The position numbers were made by a program, and so were the translations under genes. Below the pieces are notes generated by a model that saw only the letters and a list, made by a program, of their open reading frames with translations, made no database searches and had not been told where the DNA came from. Of a stretch of DNA of 41,303 nt, positions 19,599 to 33,733 are shown piece by piece. Where the stretch lies: positions 211,672-252,974 of the forward strand of contig NZ_JAEK01000005.1 of NCBI RefSeq assembly GCF_000518865.1, written 5' to 3'. Each line of letters begins with the position of its first letter. The first letter of the stretch is position 1. This stretch comes from Bacillus sp. J37 (lineage in GTDB: Bacteria; Bacillota; Bacilli; Bacillales; Bacillaceae).

Positions 19599-22500
19599 GT
19601 TAAGCTCACCTCTAGTTGCTTCTTGATCTTAGGCATTGTATCTGTTGAGAATGTCATAGATTCTAATACTCGTAAAATGGCTACTGCTGTATCTAATGAA
19701 GTTAAGCAAGGAATCCCATTTTCAACCGATTCACGGCGGATTTTAAATCCATCTCTGGCAGGTTGCTTTCCTTTTGTTAATGTATTGATGACAAATTGTG
19801 CCTCACCTTTGCGAATAACATCAAGTAAATTCGGTTCATCTGCACCAATCTTATTGACTACTTTTGCTGGGATATTATAGGTTCTTAAATAATCAGCAGT
19901 TCCACTTGTCGCAAGGATTTGATATCCGATTTGATGGAATCTTCTAGCAATCTCCAAACCTTCTTCTTTATCTTTATCTGCTACTGTTAACAACACAGAG
20001 CCATGGTTTTTAATTTGAATTCCAGAAGCAACAAGTGCTTTGTAAAGAGCTTTTTCGAGAGTTACATCTTTCCCCATTACTTCTCCTGTTGATTTCATCT
20101 CAGGTCCTAATGTGATATCAACTCTGCGTAACTTCGCAAATGAGAAGACTGGAGCTTTTACATAGACGCCTTCGCTTTCTGGATGTAAGCCTGTTTCATA
20201 TCCAAGTTCCGATAGTTTTGCACCAAGAATAACTTTAGTTGCTAAGTTTGCCATTGGCACTCCTGTAATCTTACTTAAGAATGGGACCGTACGGCTTGAA
20301 CGAGGATTTACCTCTAGTACATAAACCTCTCCTTTTGATAAGACGAACTGGATATTTAATAACCCAACAATGTTTAAGCCTTTTGCAAGCTTGATTGTAT
20401 AATCAATGATGCTGTTTTTGATTTCTTTTGATAAAGATTGTGGTGGATATACAGCGATCGAATCTCCTGAGTGAACACCTGCACGTTCAATGTGTTCCAT
20501 GATTCCAGGGATTAGAACTGTTTCTCCATCAGAAATCGCATCAACTTCAATTTCTTTACCTGTTAAATATTTATCAATTAAAACAGGGTGCTGCGGGTTA
20601 ATTTTTACTGCGTTGTTCATGTAATGTAAAAGCTCTGCTTCTTGGTACACGATCTCCATTGCACGTCCACCTAATACATATGATGGTCTGACTAATACAG
20701 GATAGCCAATGCTGTCAGCAATCTTAACAGCTTGATGTACAGATGTAGCCGTTTTTCCAAGTGGCTGTGGAACTCCTAAAGATACTAATGTGTTTTCAAA
20801 CTTATCACGGTCCTCAGCACGATCTAAATCCTCAAGTGATGTTCCAAGAATTTTCACACCTCTAGCTTCTAACTCTTCTGCAAGGTTTATAGCTGTTTGT
20901 CCACCGAATTGAACAACAACACCCTTTGGTTTTTCCAAATCGATAATATGCATAACATCTTCGATTGTTAATGGTTCAAAATAAAGTTTATCTGAGATAC
21001 TAAAGTCTGTTGACACAGTTTCCGGATTGTTATTTACGATGATCGCTTCATATCCGGCTTCTTTTATCGCCCATACAGAATGCACTGTCGCATAATCAAA
21101 CTCAACACCTTGACCAATTCGTATTGGACCTGAACCAAGAACAACTACACTTTCACGCTCAGTAACAATTGATTCATTTTCATCTTCATATGAACCGTAG
21201 AAGTATGGGGTTGCTGATTCGAATTCTGCCGCACATGTATCAACCATCTTATATACCGGGATGATATCCGCTTGTTTTCTTAATTCATACACTTCACGAT
21301 CATTTGTGTTCCAAAGCTTAGCAATCTCTGAATCTGCAAAGCCCATTTCTTTTGCAGTTTGTAATGTTGTTAGCTCATAAGGATTTTCTTGTAGTTTCTT
21401 TTCAAACTTAATAATTTTTTCTATTTTCATAAGGAAGAATAAGTCAATCTTACTCCACTCATGAATCGTTTCTTTACTTACACCTCTTCTTAATGCTTCA
21501 CCGATGTAAAATAATCTCTCATCTCCAGCTTTACGAATACGTTTTTCAATGAGCTCATCCGTAAAGTGATCTGAATCGTTTAATCGTAGATAATCTACAT
21601 CTGACTCTAACGAGCGAACTGCTTTTAACAGTGATTCTTCAAGCGTACGTCCTATAGCCATTACTTCACCAGTTGCTTTCATTTGAGTACCTAAACGACG
21701 GTTTGCAGACTCAAACTTATCAAATGGCCAACGAGGGATTTTAGAAACAATATAGTCTAATGCAGGCTCAAAACATGCATATGTTCTACCTGTAACTGGG
21801 TTTTTCATTTCATCTAGAGTTAAACCAACAGCTATTTTAGCAGCAAGTTTAGCAATTGGGTAACCAGTTGCTTTAGAAGCTAACGCTGATGATCTACTTA
21901 CACGAGGATTAACCTCAATAATGTAGTAGTTAAAGCTATCCGGATCTAGTGCTAGCTGAACATTACATCCACCCTCGATTTTTAAAGCACGGATAATTTT
22001 TAATGATACATTACGTAGCATTTGATATTCGCGGTCGCTTAACGTTTGACTTGGTGCAAAAACGATTGAGTCACCAGTATGAACTCCAACTGGATCAAAG
22101 TTTTCCATATTACACACGACAATTGCATGGTCATTTGAATCACGCATAACTTCATATTCAATTTCTTTAAAACCTGCAATGCTCTTCTCAAGAAGACATT
22201 GTGTAACAGGGCTGTTTTTTAATCCACTTGTCACGATTTCAATAAGCTCTTCTTCATTTTCACAAATACCACCACCAGTTCCACCTAAAGTGTAAGCTGG
22301 TCTTACAATCACCGGGTATCCGATTTGTTTCACAAATGCAAATGCTTCATCTAAGTTGTGGATAATTTCACTTTCAGGCACTGGCTCATTTAGTTCATTC
22401 ATTAAACGTCTAAATAAATCACGGTCCTCTGCTTGCTTAATGGCAGAAAGCTTTGTTCCTAAAATCTCTACTCCACACTCTTCAAGTACACCCGATTCAG

Positions 22501-22807
22501 CAAGTTCTACAGCAAGGTTAAGACCTGTTTGGCCACCTAAAGTCGGAACAAGTGCATCTGGACGTTCTTTACGAATGATGTTACTTAAAAATTCAACTGT
22601 GAGGGGCTCGATATACACTTTATCTGCAATTTCTGTGTCTGTCATAATTGTTGCCGGGTTTGAGTTAACGAGAACAACTTCATATCCCTCTTCTTTTAGT
22701 GCGATACACGCTTGTGTTCCAGCGTAGTCAAACTCTGCTGCTTGACCGATGACGATCGGACCTGAACCGATAACAAGAATTTTATTGATGTCTGTACGTT
22801 TTGGCAT
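19595..22807 (-). CDS. carB: Carbamoyl-phosphate synthase, large subunit (pyrimidine-regulated)
   Basis: CarB (PyrAB) makes carbamoyl phosphate from bicarbonate, ammonia from CarA and two ATP. The 1070-aa protein shows the duplicated ATP-grasp organisation: N-terminal half from [22 protein letters not shown], second half from [21 protein letters not shown] near residue 560, each with EVNPR ([24 protein letters not shown]). The C-terminal allosteric domain begins near 930. Length is normal. It sits inside the pyr operon, so this is the pyrimidine-repressed enzyme rather than the arginine one. ATG overlaps the carA stop by one base (TAATG). Confidence 0.97.
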
Positions 22808-23891
22808 TATAGAACCCCTTCTTTCTTATTAGCTTCAATCATCAGATTTAAAAATTGATCAAATAATCCGTTCGAATCCTCAGGGCCTGGTGAAGCCTCT
22901 GGGTGGTATTGCACTGTAAATGCAGGTGCTTGTTTATGTTTTAGACCTTCAACTGTTCCATCATTTAAAGCAACATGTGTTACTTCTAATTCTGTATCCT
23001 TAATGGAATCTTCCCTAACTGTATATCCATGATTTTGTGAAGTAATATCTACTTTGCCAGTGCTTAATTCTTTTACCGGATGGTTGGAACCGCGGTGACC
23101 GAATTTCATTTTTTCCGAATCCGCTCCACATGCTAAGGCAAATAATTGATGGCCTAAGCAAATTCCGAATAATGGAACTTTGCCTAAAATACCTTTAATC
23201 ATTTCAATTGCTTCTGGCACATCTTTTGGATCTCCTGGACCATTTGAAAGCATGATTCCATCAGGATTAAGCTGTAATACTTCGTCTGCTGTTACATTAT
23301 GTGGAACAACTACGATGTCACAATTACGTTTATTTAATTCTCTTAATATTCCGTGTTTCATCCCGAAATCAACTAAGACTACACGATGTCCTCTACCTGG
23401 GCTTGGATAGGCAGTTTTAGTCGAAACCACTTGTACTTGATTAGTAGGAAGTTCTGCTCCTTTTAGCCTGCTAATAACTTCCTCGGGATTGGCATCTGCA
23501 GAAACGATCGCGCCTTTTAATGTACCGTGCATACGAATGATTCTTGTTAGCTTACGAGTGTCAATTCCGGCAATCCCCGGGATATTTTTCATTTTAAAGT
23601 ACTCGTCAATTGAGTATTCACTTCTCCAGTTTGAAGGAAAATCACAAAATTCTTTTACAACAAACCCATTGATAAATGGTGTAATTGTTTCAAAGTCATC
23701 TCTATTAATCCCGTAATTTCCGATTAAAGGGTATGTTAGTGTAACAATTTGACCACAGTATGATGGATCTGAAAGAATCTCTTGATAACCTGTCATACCT
23801 GTATTAAATACGACTTCACCAAAATTTTCTTTATCACTTCCAAATGCTTCACCTAAAAATACTGTTCCATCTTCTAAGATTAGTTGTCTTT

Positions 23892-23895
<4 letters not shown>
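22807..23895 (-). CDS. carA: Carbamoyl-phosphate synthase, small (glutaminase) subunit
   Basis: CarA (PyrAA) hydrolyses glutamine and channels ammonia to CarB. The 362-aa protein has the CarA N-terminal domain ([17 protein letters not shown], then [18 protein letters not shown]) and a class I amidotransferase domain with the nucleophile cysteine in [17 protein letters not shown] and the His/Glu of the triad in [13 protein letters not shown]. The ATG at 23895 overlaps the pyrC stop as ATGA and follows AAGGGAGG; an alternative start 24 bases upstream lies inside pyrC and is not supported. Confidence 0.96.
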
Positions 23896-26091
<2,196 letters not shown>

Positions 26092-26124
26092 CTATAATCT
26101 TATTTATTTTTCAATTTCTTATAG

Positions 26125-26226
26125 AAAAAACACCCTGATTTTTTCAGGGTGTTTGAAGGTAGAGCAAATGAAGGTATAGTATACCTTTGTTTGCCTTACA
26201 CCCTTTTAAGCCTCTCTGGACTATTC
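26125..26226 (-). promoter_or_regulatory. PyrR attenuator between pyrP and pyrB
   Basis: The minus-strand RNA has a PyrR binding loop AGTCCAGAGAGGCTTAAAAG (about 26202–26221), an internal GGTATA/TATACC hairpin in the antiterminator region, and a terminator with ACACCCTGA/TCAGGGTGT arms followed by six Ts (26125–26154). PyrR with UMP stabilises the anti-antiterminator, so transcription stops before pyrB when pyrimidines are plentiful. Confidence 0.92.
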
Positions 26227-26249
26227 TTTAAAAGATCTAAGTCATTCTC

Positions 26250-27530
26250 TTATGCTGTTTCTTTATTTATTGTTTCATCTTTATCAGCTGGCAGAACTAA
26301 GTTCAATACGATTCCAATAAGGGCTGCTAATGCCATACCATGCAAGTCTAAATTACCTATTTTCAATGTTGCTTCACCTATTCCTATGACTAAGATTACA
26401 GAAGCAATAATGAGATTTCTTTTGTTTCCAAGATCTAATTTGCTGTCAATCATCATTCGTAATCCTGAAGAAGCGATAATCCCGAATAATAAGATTGATA
26501 CACCACCCATAACTGGAGAAGGGATTGAACTTATTAACGCTGAAATCTTTCCTATAAATCCGAAGATGATCGCTAGTACTGCAGCACCCGCAATAACAAA
26601 GATACTATAAACTCTTGTAATGGCTAAGACTCCGATGTTTTCCCCGTATGTTGTGTTTGGAGGACCGCCGATAAGTGACGCGATCATTGTTGCTACACCA
26701 TCACCTAATAATGAACGATGTAAGCCTGGTTTTTCAATATAATCTCTACCTACAACCTTACCTAAAACTAACTGATGACCGATATGTTCTGATATTGTTA
26801 CAACAACAACTGGTACCATCAACAGGACAATGTCCAGAGATATTGATGGTGTATAATCAACAAATGGGAGAACAAAGTTCGGTACTTGTAACCATTTTGC
26901 TTGAATAACACTTGTATAATCTATAATGCCAATTGCTAGAGAATAGATATAACCCCCAACAATTCCAATTAACACTGGTATTAGGTTAAAAAAACCTTTT
27001 AGAAAAATTGAACATAAGATGGTAATTAATAATGTGATTAATGCGGCTGAGAAATATTTTAGGCTATATTCACCAGCAGGATCATTTGTTGCCATTCCAA
27101 CTGCTGTACCAGCTAAACCTAATCCGATAACGATAATAACCGGGCCGACAACAACGGGTGGAAGAATTTTCATAATCCATTTATGGCCAGTTCCTTTAAT
27201 AAGCAAGGCGATTATTCCATAAACTAACCCTGCTAGGAAACTCCCAACCATGGCCGCACCTATACCAGCCGATGCTTTTGCAACAATAATTGGTGTTATA
27301 AACGCAAATGATGACCCGAGATATGCTGGTACTTGGCCTTTAGTAATTAATAAAAAGGCGATTGTGCCGAGTCCGCTTGAAATTAGAGCTACAGCCGGGT
27401 CTAATTCAACTAGAAAAGGTACAAGGATTGTCGCACCAAACATTGCGAATAAATGTTGAAAACTAAGTGCAAGCCACGTTACTGGTTTTGGCGTATCTTT
27501 TACGTCTAAAACGATTTGATCTTCTTTCAT
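26250..27530 (-). CDS. pyrP: Uracil permease (NCS2 family)
   Basis: PyrP imports uracil at the cytoplasmic membrane, probably with protons. The 426-aa protein has about 12–14 hydrophobic helices, the opening PVTWLALSFQHLFAMFGATILVP typical of NCS2 uracil carriers (within residues 17–40), and the nucleobase signature NTTYGENIGVLAITRVYS near residue 295. Length is normal. ATG at 27530 follows CGGAGG. It lies between two PyrR attenuators, so uptake is repressed together with synthesis. Confidence 0.95.
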   Translation of the reverse strand: MKEDQIVLDVKDTPKPVTWLALSFQHLFAMFGATILVPFLVELDPAVALISSGLGTIAFLLITKGQVPAYLGSSFAFITPIIVAKASAGIGAAMVGSFLAGLVYGIIALLIKGTGHKWIMKILPPVVVGPVIIVIGLGLAGTAVGMATNDPAGEYSLKYFSAALITLLITILCSIFLKGFFNLIPVLIGIVGGYIYSLAIGIIDYTSVIQAKWLQVPNFVLPFVDYTPSISLDIVLLMVPVVVVTISEHIGHQLVLGKVVGRDYIEKPGLHRSLLGDGVATMIASLIGGPPNTTYGENIGVLAITRVYSIFVIAGAAVLAIIFGFIGKISALISSIPSPVMGGVSILLFGIIASSGLRMMIDSKLDLGNKRNLIIASVILVIGIGEATLKIGNLDLHGMALAALIGIVLNLVLPADKDETINKETA

Positions 27531-27599
27531 CTATTAAACCTCCGATGTTATTTCTATCTTTGTTAGCATGTATGTTTGAAAGAAATAATTGTCATTAAA

Positions 27600-27700
27600 C
27601 AAAAAACCTCTTTGCTTTTTGGGCAAAGAGGTACAAAAAGATAAGCAGTCTTATGTTGACTACATCTTTATGTCCCCTTTGCTGCCTCTCTGGACAAATC
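27600..27700 (-). promoter_or_regulatory. PyrR attenuator between pyrR and pyrP
   Basis: Minus strand: PyrR loop TTGTCCAGAGAGGCAGCAAA (about 27680–27699), then terminator arms ACCTCTTTGC/GCAAAGAGGT around a CCAAAAA loop, followed by TTTTTT (27600–27633). Same architecture as the attenuators at 26125–26226 and 28297–28406. Confidence 0.92.
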
Positions 27701-27714
27701 TTTAAAGGGTATAC

Positions 27715-28278
<564 letters not shown>

Positions 28279-28296
28279 TTAAAACCTCTGAAAACG

Positions 28297-28406
28297 AAAA
28301 ACCCTCCCACCGTTTACAGTGAGAGGGTCAACGAAGACATAATCATCCTAAGTCAAAAGACTTTGATGTCTTATCCGTTTTCCTTCTCAGCCTCACGGGA
28401 CTGTGT
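28297..28406 (-). promoter_or_regulatory. PyrR attenuator in the pyr operon leader
   Basis: Minus strand: PyrR loop ACAGTCCCGTGAGGCTGAGA (about 28387–28406), antiterminator region, then terminator arms ACCCTCTCAC/GTGGGAGGGT followed by TTTTT (28297–28329). It lies between the pyr promoter and pyrR. Confidence 0.92.
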
Positions 28407-28431
28407 TAAAGGTCCTTCTTAAGTTATTTAC

Positions 28432-28460
28432 ATTATGACAAACATGTAGAAATGTGTCAA
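28432..28460 (-). promoter_or_regulatory. Sigma-A promoter of the pyr operon
   Basis: Minus-strand -35 TTGACA (28455–28460) and -10 CATAAT (28432–28437) with an ideal 17-base spacer. The -35 overlaps the rluD stop codon. Confidence 0.8.
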
Positions 28461-29371
28461 CGATTATTTTTAATCTGGTCCAAAACTTTTAAAAACTCTG
28501 CTGGTAAGGGTGCTTCAAACTCAAGGTATTCCTTTGTTCTCGGATGCTCAAACCCAAGGATTCCTGCATGAAGTGCCTGTCCATTAATCGGCAACGTCTT
28601 TTTAGGCCCATATTTCGGATCACCTACAAGTGGATATCCGATGTATTTCATATGAACACGAATTTGATGTGTTCTACCTGTTTCAAGTTGACACTCAACA
28701 AATGTATATTGTTCAAATCGTTCTAATACGTGAAAATGAGTGACAGCTTCTTTACTGCTAACATTGGTAACAGTCATACTCTGGCGGTCAACTTTATCAC
28801 GGCCAATTGGGGCGTTAATTGTTCCATGATCATGCTGAATGTTTCCATGTACAAGTGCTTTATATCGGCGAGTAACCGTTTTATCTACAAGTTGTTGCAC
28901 TAAAGATTCATGTGCCAGATCATTTTTGGCCACCATAAGTAATCCGGATGTGTCTTTATCAATTCTATGAACAATGCCAGGTCTTAATACACCATTAATT
29001 CCAGAGAGATCTTTGCAATGAGCCATTAAACCATTCACTAGCGTACCACTCATATGACCCGGCGCAGGATGAACAACCATCCCCTTCGGCTTATTGACCA
29101 CTAACACATCCTGATCCTCATAATAAATATCCAAATCCATTTCTTCTGCAACAACATCTAGTGCTTCTGGTTCTGGAATTTCAACTACTATGTTATCATC
29201 CACTTGGCATTTATAGTTCGTTTTTATTAATCGGTCATTTACTTTTACTAATCCGTCTTTAATCCAAAGCTGTACTTGAGTTCTAGACCATTCATTATTT
29301 ACTGTTGATAAAAACTTATCAATACGTTCATTTTTATACTCTTCACTTACTTGTATTTCAACGATGTTCAT
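28457..29371 (-). CDS. ylyB: RluD-type 23S rRNA pseudouridine synthase (YlyB)
   Basis: This enzyme converts specific uridines in RNA, most likely in helix 69 of 23S rRNA, to pseudouridine. The 304-aa protein has an N-terminal S4 RNA-binding domain (RIDKFLSTVNNEWSRTQVQ at about 17–35) and a RluA/RluD catalytic domain with GMVVHPAPGH and the catalytic aspartate in IVHRIDKDTSGLL (about 133–145). HQIRVHMKYIGYPLVGDPKYG follows. Length is normal. Its ATG overlaps the lspA stop by one base. The exact rRNA target is inferred from family. Confidence 0.93.
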   Translation of the reverse strand: MNIVEIQVSEEYKNERIDKFLSTVNNEWSRTQVQLWIKDGLVKVNDRLIKTNYKCQVDDNIVVEIPEPEALDVVAEEMDLDIYYEDQDVLVVNKPKGMVVHPAPGHMSGTLVNGLMAHCKDLSGINGVLRPGIVHRIDKDTSGLLMVAKNDLAHESLVQQLVDKTVTRRYKALVHGNIQHDHGTINAPIGRDKVDRQSMTVTNVSSKEAVTHFHVLERFEQYTFVECQLETGRTHQIRVHMKYIGYPLVGDPKYGPKKTLPINGQALHAGILGFEHPRTKEYLEFEAPLPAEFLKVLDQIKNNR

Positions 29372-29835
29372 TAAGCTTGCTCCTTCTTTTTCCCTTCAAA
29401 AAACAACATATGGATAAATAATAATCCAACTCCAATACATAAAGCAGAATCGGCTATATTAAAAATTGGGAAGTCATATGAAAAGATATATGTATTTATA
29501 AAATCGACAACTTCTTTACGAAATAAACGGTCAATGAAATTACCAATTGCTCCACCCAGCATAAATCCTAACGCAACACCCATGACCTTATTTTCCTTCG
29601 TATGTTTTTGGATATAATAGATTAATCCCACAATGACGATTGCTGTGATAATGTAGAAAAACCACATTTGTCCTTGAAGTATCCCCCAGGCTGCTCCCCT
29701 ATTACGATGGGATGTGATATAAAAGAAATTTTCAATAACAGGAATATGATCACCAATTTCCATATTCTTCACAATCAACCATTTTGTTAGTTGGTCAATA
29801 ATGATAATTAAACCGGCAATTATGTAATAATACAC
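29371..29835 (-). CDS. lspA: Lipoprotein signal peptidase (signal peptidase II)
   Basis: LspA cleaves signal peptides from diacylglyceryl-modified prolipoproteins in the membrane. The 154-aa protein has four hydrophobic segments (starting near 5, 65, 90 and 130) and both catalytic aspartates: GNFIDRLFR near 101 and [11 protein letters not shown] near 129. NRGAAWG, the conserved region near residue 53, is present. Length is normal. The gene is followed by ylyB with a one-base overlap. A sigma-A-like promoter lies upstream at 29885–29913. Confidence 0.95.
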   Translation of the reverse strand: MYYYIIAGLIIIIDQLTKWLIVKNMEIGDHIPVIENFFYITSHRNRGAAWGILQGQMWFFYIITAIVIVGLIYYIQKHTKENKVMGVALGFMLGGAIGNFIDRLFRKEVVDFINTYIFSYDFPIFNIADSALCIGVGLLFIHMLFFEGKKKEQA

Positions 29836-29884
29836 ATTCTCCCCAACTTTCTATGTTCTATTTGTACAAGGTTTATCCTTATGA

Positions 29885-29913
29885 ATTGTACCATAATAAA
29901 AAAGAAAGCTAAA
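29885..29913 (-). promoter_or_regulatory. Candidate promoter of lspA–ylyB
   Basis: Minus strand: -35 TTTAGC (29908–29913), 17-base spacer, -10 TACAAT (29885–29890), about 50 bases before the lspA start. The -35 is moderate. Confidence 0.5.
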
Positions 29914-29942
29914 GAAGTAGTAAAAGTTCTGTTTTTTGCAAT

Positions 29943-29985
29943 AAAAGCCCAAATTACTTACCATCGATAAAGTAATTTGAGCTTT
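29943..29985 (-). terminator. ylyA terminator
   Basis: Minus-strand arms GAAAGCTCAAATTACTT and AAGTAATTTGGGCTTTT form a long stem just after the ylyA stop, ending in a short T-containing tail. Confidence 0.7.
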
Positions 29986-29988
29986 CAA

Positions 29989-30351
29989 TTAAAAATCGCT
30001 GCCTGTGATATATGTTCCTTCATGAGTATAGTCGTGTTGGGGAAGGGATTTTCTTTCAAATAGTTCCTGGAAAAAGAAATCGTATTTTGTTCTGGCTGTT
30101 GGGAGTATCCTTAATTTTTCAAAAGGTATTTCTTCACCGGTTTCTTCACAATACCCGTAAAGCCCTTTATCAATTTTCATTAAGGCACGTTCTACATCTT
30201 GAAGTTCCTCTTTTATATGATGCATCAATGTATGGCTTTTAACTTGATGATCATCACAAGTCATTTCAAACAAACTGTGATCAAATAAACGTGCTCGCAG
30301 TTCTTCTTTCATCACTTGTAATTCATAGCGAATACCAGAAAATTTATTCAA
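29989..30351 (-). CDS. ylyA: YlyA, TraR/DksA-like protein with degenerate zinc finger
   Basis: In B. subtilis YlyA is a DksA-like protein reported to act on forespore (sigma-G) transcription and germination. The product here is 120 aa, mostly helical, with LQDVERALMKIDKGLYGYCEETGEEI at its core (about 71–96). The typical DksA finger pattern is recognisable (GLYGYCEETGEEIPFEKLRI, then LPTARTKYD), but only one of the four cysteines remains, so it probably does not bind zinc. I start at TTG 30351, nine bases after AAGGAG; the TTG nine bases upstream abuts the ribosome site. The 246 bases before it contain the ileS terminator and no clear promoter that I can defend. Confidence 0.8.
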   Translation of the reverse strand: MNKFSGIRYELQVMKEELRARLFDHSLFEMTCDDHQVKSHTLMHHIKEELQDVERALMKIDKGLYGYCEETGEEIPFEKLRILPTARTKYDFFFQELFERKSLPQHDYTHEGTYITGSDF

Positions 30352-30557
30352 GATGGACAACTCCTTATCCTTCTCATGATGTTAATATAGTTTTGCCCGA
30401 AAGTATCTTGACTCACCCTGATAAGAATTTTCCTGTGCATGTAAAGGCTGTTAACTTTGATTTTCGGCAAACTCATTGTTTAGATATGTATTTATTACCC
30501 TTCTTTCATTTGCACCAAACACTTTTGTAAAAAAATGGGCATGTACTTCTTTATTAC

Positions 30558-30593
30558 AAAAAAAAGCCATATCCTAAAATGGACATGGCTTTT
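30558..30593 (-). terminator. ileS intrinsic terminator
   Basis: Minus-strand arms AAAGCCATGTCC/GGATATGGCTTT followed by a run of Ts, four bases after the ileS stop. Confidence 0.85.
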
Positions 30594-30597
30594 AACA

Positions 30598-33360
30598 TTA
30601 ATAATGTTCTTTAACAATTGATGCACATCGTGGGCATAATGTTGGGTGCTCTTCAACTTGACCAACTTCAGGAGTTACGATCCAGCAACGTTCACATGTT
30701 TCACCTTCAGCTTGTGAAATAACGATCTTAACAGTATCAAACGTTTGTGCATGTTCGGGAGCAACAGCATATTCTCCGGCAATTTCAAACCCGGAAACAA
30801 TAAATAATTGTTTTAAATCCTCTTCTACAGAATCAAGTAATGCTTTTGCATCTGCATTTGGATATAGAGAAATACTTGCTGTTAACGATTTTCCAATAAC
30901 TTTTTCATTACGTGCTACTTCTAATGCTTTTAACACATCATCACGTAGGGACATAAATGAATCCCATTTCTTTTCTAGTTCATCTGCCTGGTCATACTCT
31001 TTTACTTCAGGCATATCAACAAGTTGAACACTCACTTCTTTAACAGAGTCAATTTGTTCCCAAACTTCATCAGCTGTATGAGGTAGAATTGGTGTTACTA
31101 ATTTAACTAGTGAAAGTAATGTTTCATAAAGTACCGTTTGAATCGCACGACGCTCTTGGTTTTCTTTTGATTCAATATATAGTACGTCTTTTGCAAAATC
31201 CAGGTAGAAAGAGCTTAATTCAATTGTACAGAAATTGTGAACCGCATGATAAATTGCTGCAAACTCATATTGATCATAAGCTTCTCTAACTCGTTTCGTT
31301 AGCTTATTAAGCTTTACAAGCATGTAACGGTCAACATCACGCAAATTTTCCAAGCTTACTAAATCTGTAGTAGGATTAAAATCACTTAAGTTTCCTAATA
31401 AAAAACGGAATGTGTTACGAATTTTTCTGTATACTTCAGCAACTTGTTTAAGAATTGCATCAGAAACACGGACATCTGCCTGATAATCAACAGAAGCTAC
31501 CCATAAACGAAGAATATCTCCACCGAGTTGGTTCATAACTTTAGCAGGAACTACTGTATTACCTAATGATTTACTCATTTTACGACCTTCTCCATCAAGA
31601 GCAAAACCATGACTTAGAACACCTTTGTATGGCGCTTTTCCAGTAACAGCTACAGCAGTTGATAAAGATGAGTTAAACCACCCTCGATATTGATCAGAAC
31701 CTTCTAAATATAAATCTGCAGGTCTTTGGAGGTCATCTCTTTCGTATAAAACTGCTTGATGTGATGAACCTGAGTCAAACCAAACATCCATAATATCATT
31801 TTCTTTTGTAAATTTACCGTTCGGGCTGCCTTCATGTGTAAATCCTTCTGGTAAAAGATTCTTTGCTTCACGCTCAAACCAAATATTAGATCCATTGTCT
31901 CTGAACAAGTTGGACACATGCTCAATCGTTTCATCTGTAATAATTGGTTCACCATTTTCAGCATAAAATACAGGAATCGGTACACCCCAAGCACGTTGAC
32001 GGGAAATACACCAATCTCCACGATCGCGAACCATATTATAAAGGCGCGTCTCACCCCATGCAGGCACCCATTTTGTTTCATTTACAGCTTTCAATAGATC
32101 ATCACGGAAATCTTTTATAGAAGCAAACCATTGTGCTGTTGCACGGAAAATAGTTGGCTTTTTCGTTCTCCAATCATGTGGATAAGAGTGTGTAATAAAT
32201 TGAAGCTTTAATAATGCTCCAACTTCTTGAAGCTTTTCTGTGATTGGTTTATTTGCTTCATCATAGAATAGTCCCTCAAAGCCTGGTGCATCCTTTGTCA
32301 TATATCCTTTTTCATCCACAGGACATAATACATCTAAGTTATATTGTTGCCCCACAACAAAGTCATCTTCCCCATGACCAGGTGCTGTATGAACACAACC
32401 AGTTCCACCTTCACTTGTTACATGCTCTCCAAGCATTACTAATGAATCACGATCGTAAATTGGGTGTTTGGCTACAACACGATCAAGTTGGGATCCTTTT
32501 ACTGTTTGAGCAACTTCATAATCTTCCCAACCAATCGTTGAAGCAACAGATTCTACTAAGTCTGATGCAACTAGATATTTTTCACCATCTACTGTAATGA
32601 CACTATATTCTAGTTCAGGGTGAACTGAAATACCTAAATTAGCTGGCATTGTCCATGGTGTTGTTGTCCAAATGACAATTTTCACATCATTTGAAAGAAC
32701 ATCTTTACCATCTTTTACAGGAAATGCTACATAAATGGATGGCGAGCGTTTGTCAGCATATTCAATCTCTGCTTCAGCAAGAGCTGATTCACTTGATGGA
32801 GACCAATATACAGGTTTTAACCCTTTATAGATATACCCTTTTTTCGCCATTTCACCAAACACTTTAATTTGTTGTGCTTCATATTCCGGCTTAAGTGTCA
32901 CATAAGGATTTTCCCAATCACCACGAACACCAAGTCGTTTAAATTGCTCACGTTGACCATTGATTTGCTCCCATGCATACTCTTCACAAAGTTTGCGGAA
33001 CTCAGCTACAGACATTTCTTTTCTTTTAACTTTTTTGTTTTTTGTTAATGCTGTTTCAATTGGTAAACCATGTGTATCCCAACCAGGTACATAAGGAGCA
33101 CAATATCCACTCATAGATTTAAAACGTACAATAAAGTCTTTTAAGATTTTGTTTAAAGCATGACCCATATGAATGTCACCATTGGCATATGGAGGGCCAT
33201 CATGTAAAACGAAAAGAGGACGATCTTTTGTTCGTTCCTGTACCTTTTCATAAATCTTCATTTCTTCCCATTTTTCTTGGATTAATGGCTCTCTTTTAGG
33301 CAAATTTCCTCTCATTGGAAAATCTGTCTTTGGCATCAAAAGGGTATCTTTGTAATCCAT
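30598..33360 (-). CDS. ileS: Isoleucyl-tRNA synthetase
   Basis: IleS charges tRNA-Ile and edits mischarged valine. The 920-aa class I enzyme has the HIGH motif as HMGH at 64–67 ([18 protein letters not shown]), editing-domain signatures ([11 protein letters not shown] and [11 protein letters not shown]), KMSKS near 595 ([10 protein letters not shown]), and C-terminal zinc cysteines at 889, 892, 909 and 912. This is the bacterial type that pairs with the T-box upstream. ATG at 33360 follows TTTGGAGGA; an in-frame start eight codons upstream would lie before the ribosome site. Confidence 0.97.
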   Translation of the reverse strand: MDYKDTLLMPKTDFPMRGNLPKREPLIQEKWEEMKIYEKVQERTKDRPLFVLHDGPPYANGDIHMGHALNKILKDFIVRFKSMSGYCAPYVPGWDTHGLPIETALTKNKKVKRKEMSVAEFRKLCEEYAWEQINGQREQFKRLGVRGDWENPYVTLKPEYEAQQIKVFGEMAKKGYIYKGLKPVYWSPSSESALAEAEIEYADKRSPSIYVAFPVKDGKDVLSNDVKIVIWTTTPWTMPANLGISVHPELEYSVITVDGEKYLVASDLVESVASTIGWEDYEVAQTVKGSQLDRVVAKHPIYDRDSLVMLGEHVTSEGGTGCVHTAPGHGEDDFVVGQQYNLDVLCPVDEKGYMTKDAPGFEGLFYDEANKPITEKLQEVGALLKLQFITHSYPHDWRTKKPTIFRATAQWFASIKDFRDDLLKAVNETKWVPAWGETRLYNMVRDRGDWCISRQRAWGVPIPVFYAENGEPIITDETIEHVSNLFRDNGSNIWFEREAKNLLPEGFTHEGSPNGKFTKENDIMDVWFDSGSSHQAVLYERDDLQRPADLYLEGSDQYRGWFNSSLSTAVAVTGKAPYKGVLSHGFALDGEGRKMSKSLGNTVVPAKVMNQLGGDILRLWVASVDYQADVRVSDAILKQVAEVYRKIRNTFRFLLGNLSDFNPTTDLVSLENLRDVDRYMLVKLNKLTKRVREAYDQYEFAAIYHAVHNFCTIELSSFYLDFAKDVLYIESKENQERRAIQTVLYETLLSLVKLVTPILPHTADEVWEQIDSVKEVSVQLVDMPEVKEYDQADELEKKWDSFMSLRDDVLKALEVARNEKVIGKSLTASISLYPNADAKALLDSVEEDLKQLFIVSGFEIAGEYAVAPEHAQTFDTVKIVISQAEGETCERCWIVTPEVGQVEEHPTLCPRCASIVKEHY

Positions 33361-33445
33361 TAGTATTCCTCCAAATTCATTCATCTTTATTTAGCTATTT
33401 TCTGCTTTCTATCTCATAAGATTGATTCCAACCTCATGAAAACAC

Positions 33446-33728
33446 AAAAAACCTTCTCATCCCTACAAGGGACGAGAAGGTTATCTCGCGGTACCACCCT
33501 ATTAGATTAAATATAATATTTAATCCACTCCATCATTCGTAACGTGAATGTATCGCCATAGCTTACTTATTATATATGTTCAGCATGGAACTCCAGGGTG
33601 ATTTTCATCTTTTACCCTTATGTCGAGCTTCCACCATCCCCGATTCGCTTAAATAAGGTTGTTAAAAGACTACTGTCCCTTTCACCGTTTAACTTTTGTG
33701 TTATGAGTTTTCAAAAAATATCTACGTT
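33446..33728 (-). promoter_or_regulatory. Isoleucine T-box riboswitch controlling ileS
   Basis: Minus-strand leader with the T-box core AGGGTGGTACCGCGAG (33485–33500), followed by terminator arms ACCTTCTCGTCCC/GGGATGAGAAGGT and a T-run (33446–33482). Upstream, Stem I carries GACAGTAGTC-like and GGGGATGG elements, and a likely specifier codon ATC (33600–33602) in AAAATCACC, which fits isoleucine. Uncharged tRNA-Ile pairs with the T-box bulge and prevents termination. The specifier was placed by eye. Confidence 0.93.
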
Positions 33729-33733
33729 TCCGT

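Noticed and set aside
30352-30557. Sigma-G promoter for ylyA (TGCAA ... CATATC near 30480–30510)
   Set aside because: The match to the forespore consensus is poor and needs an inserted base, so I did not annotate it.
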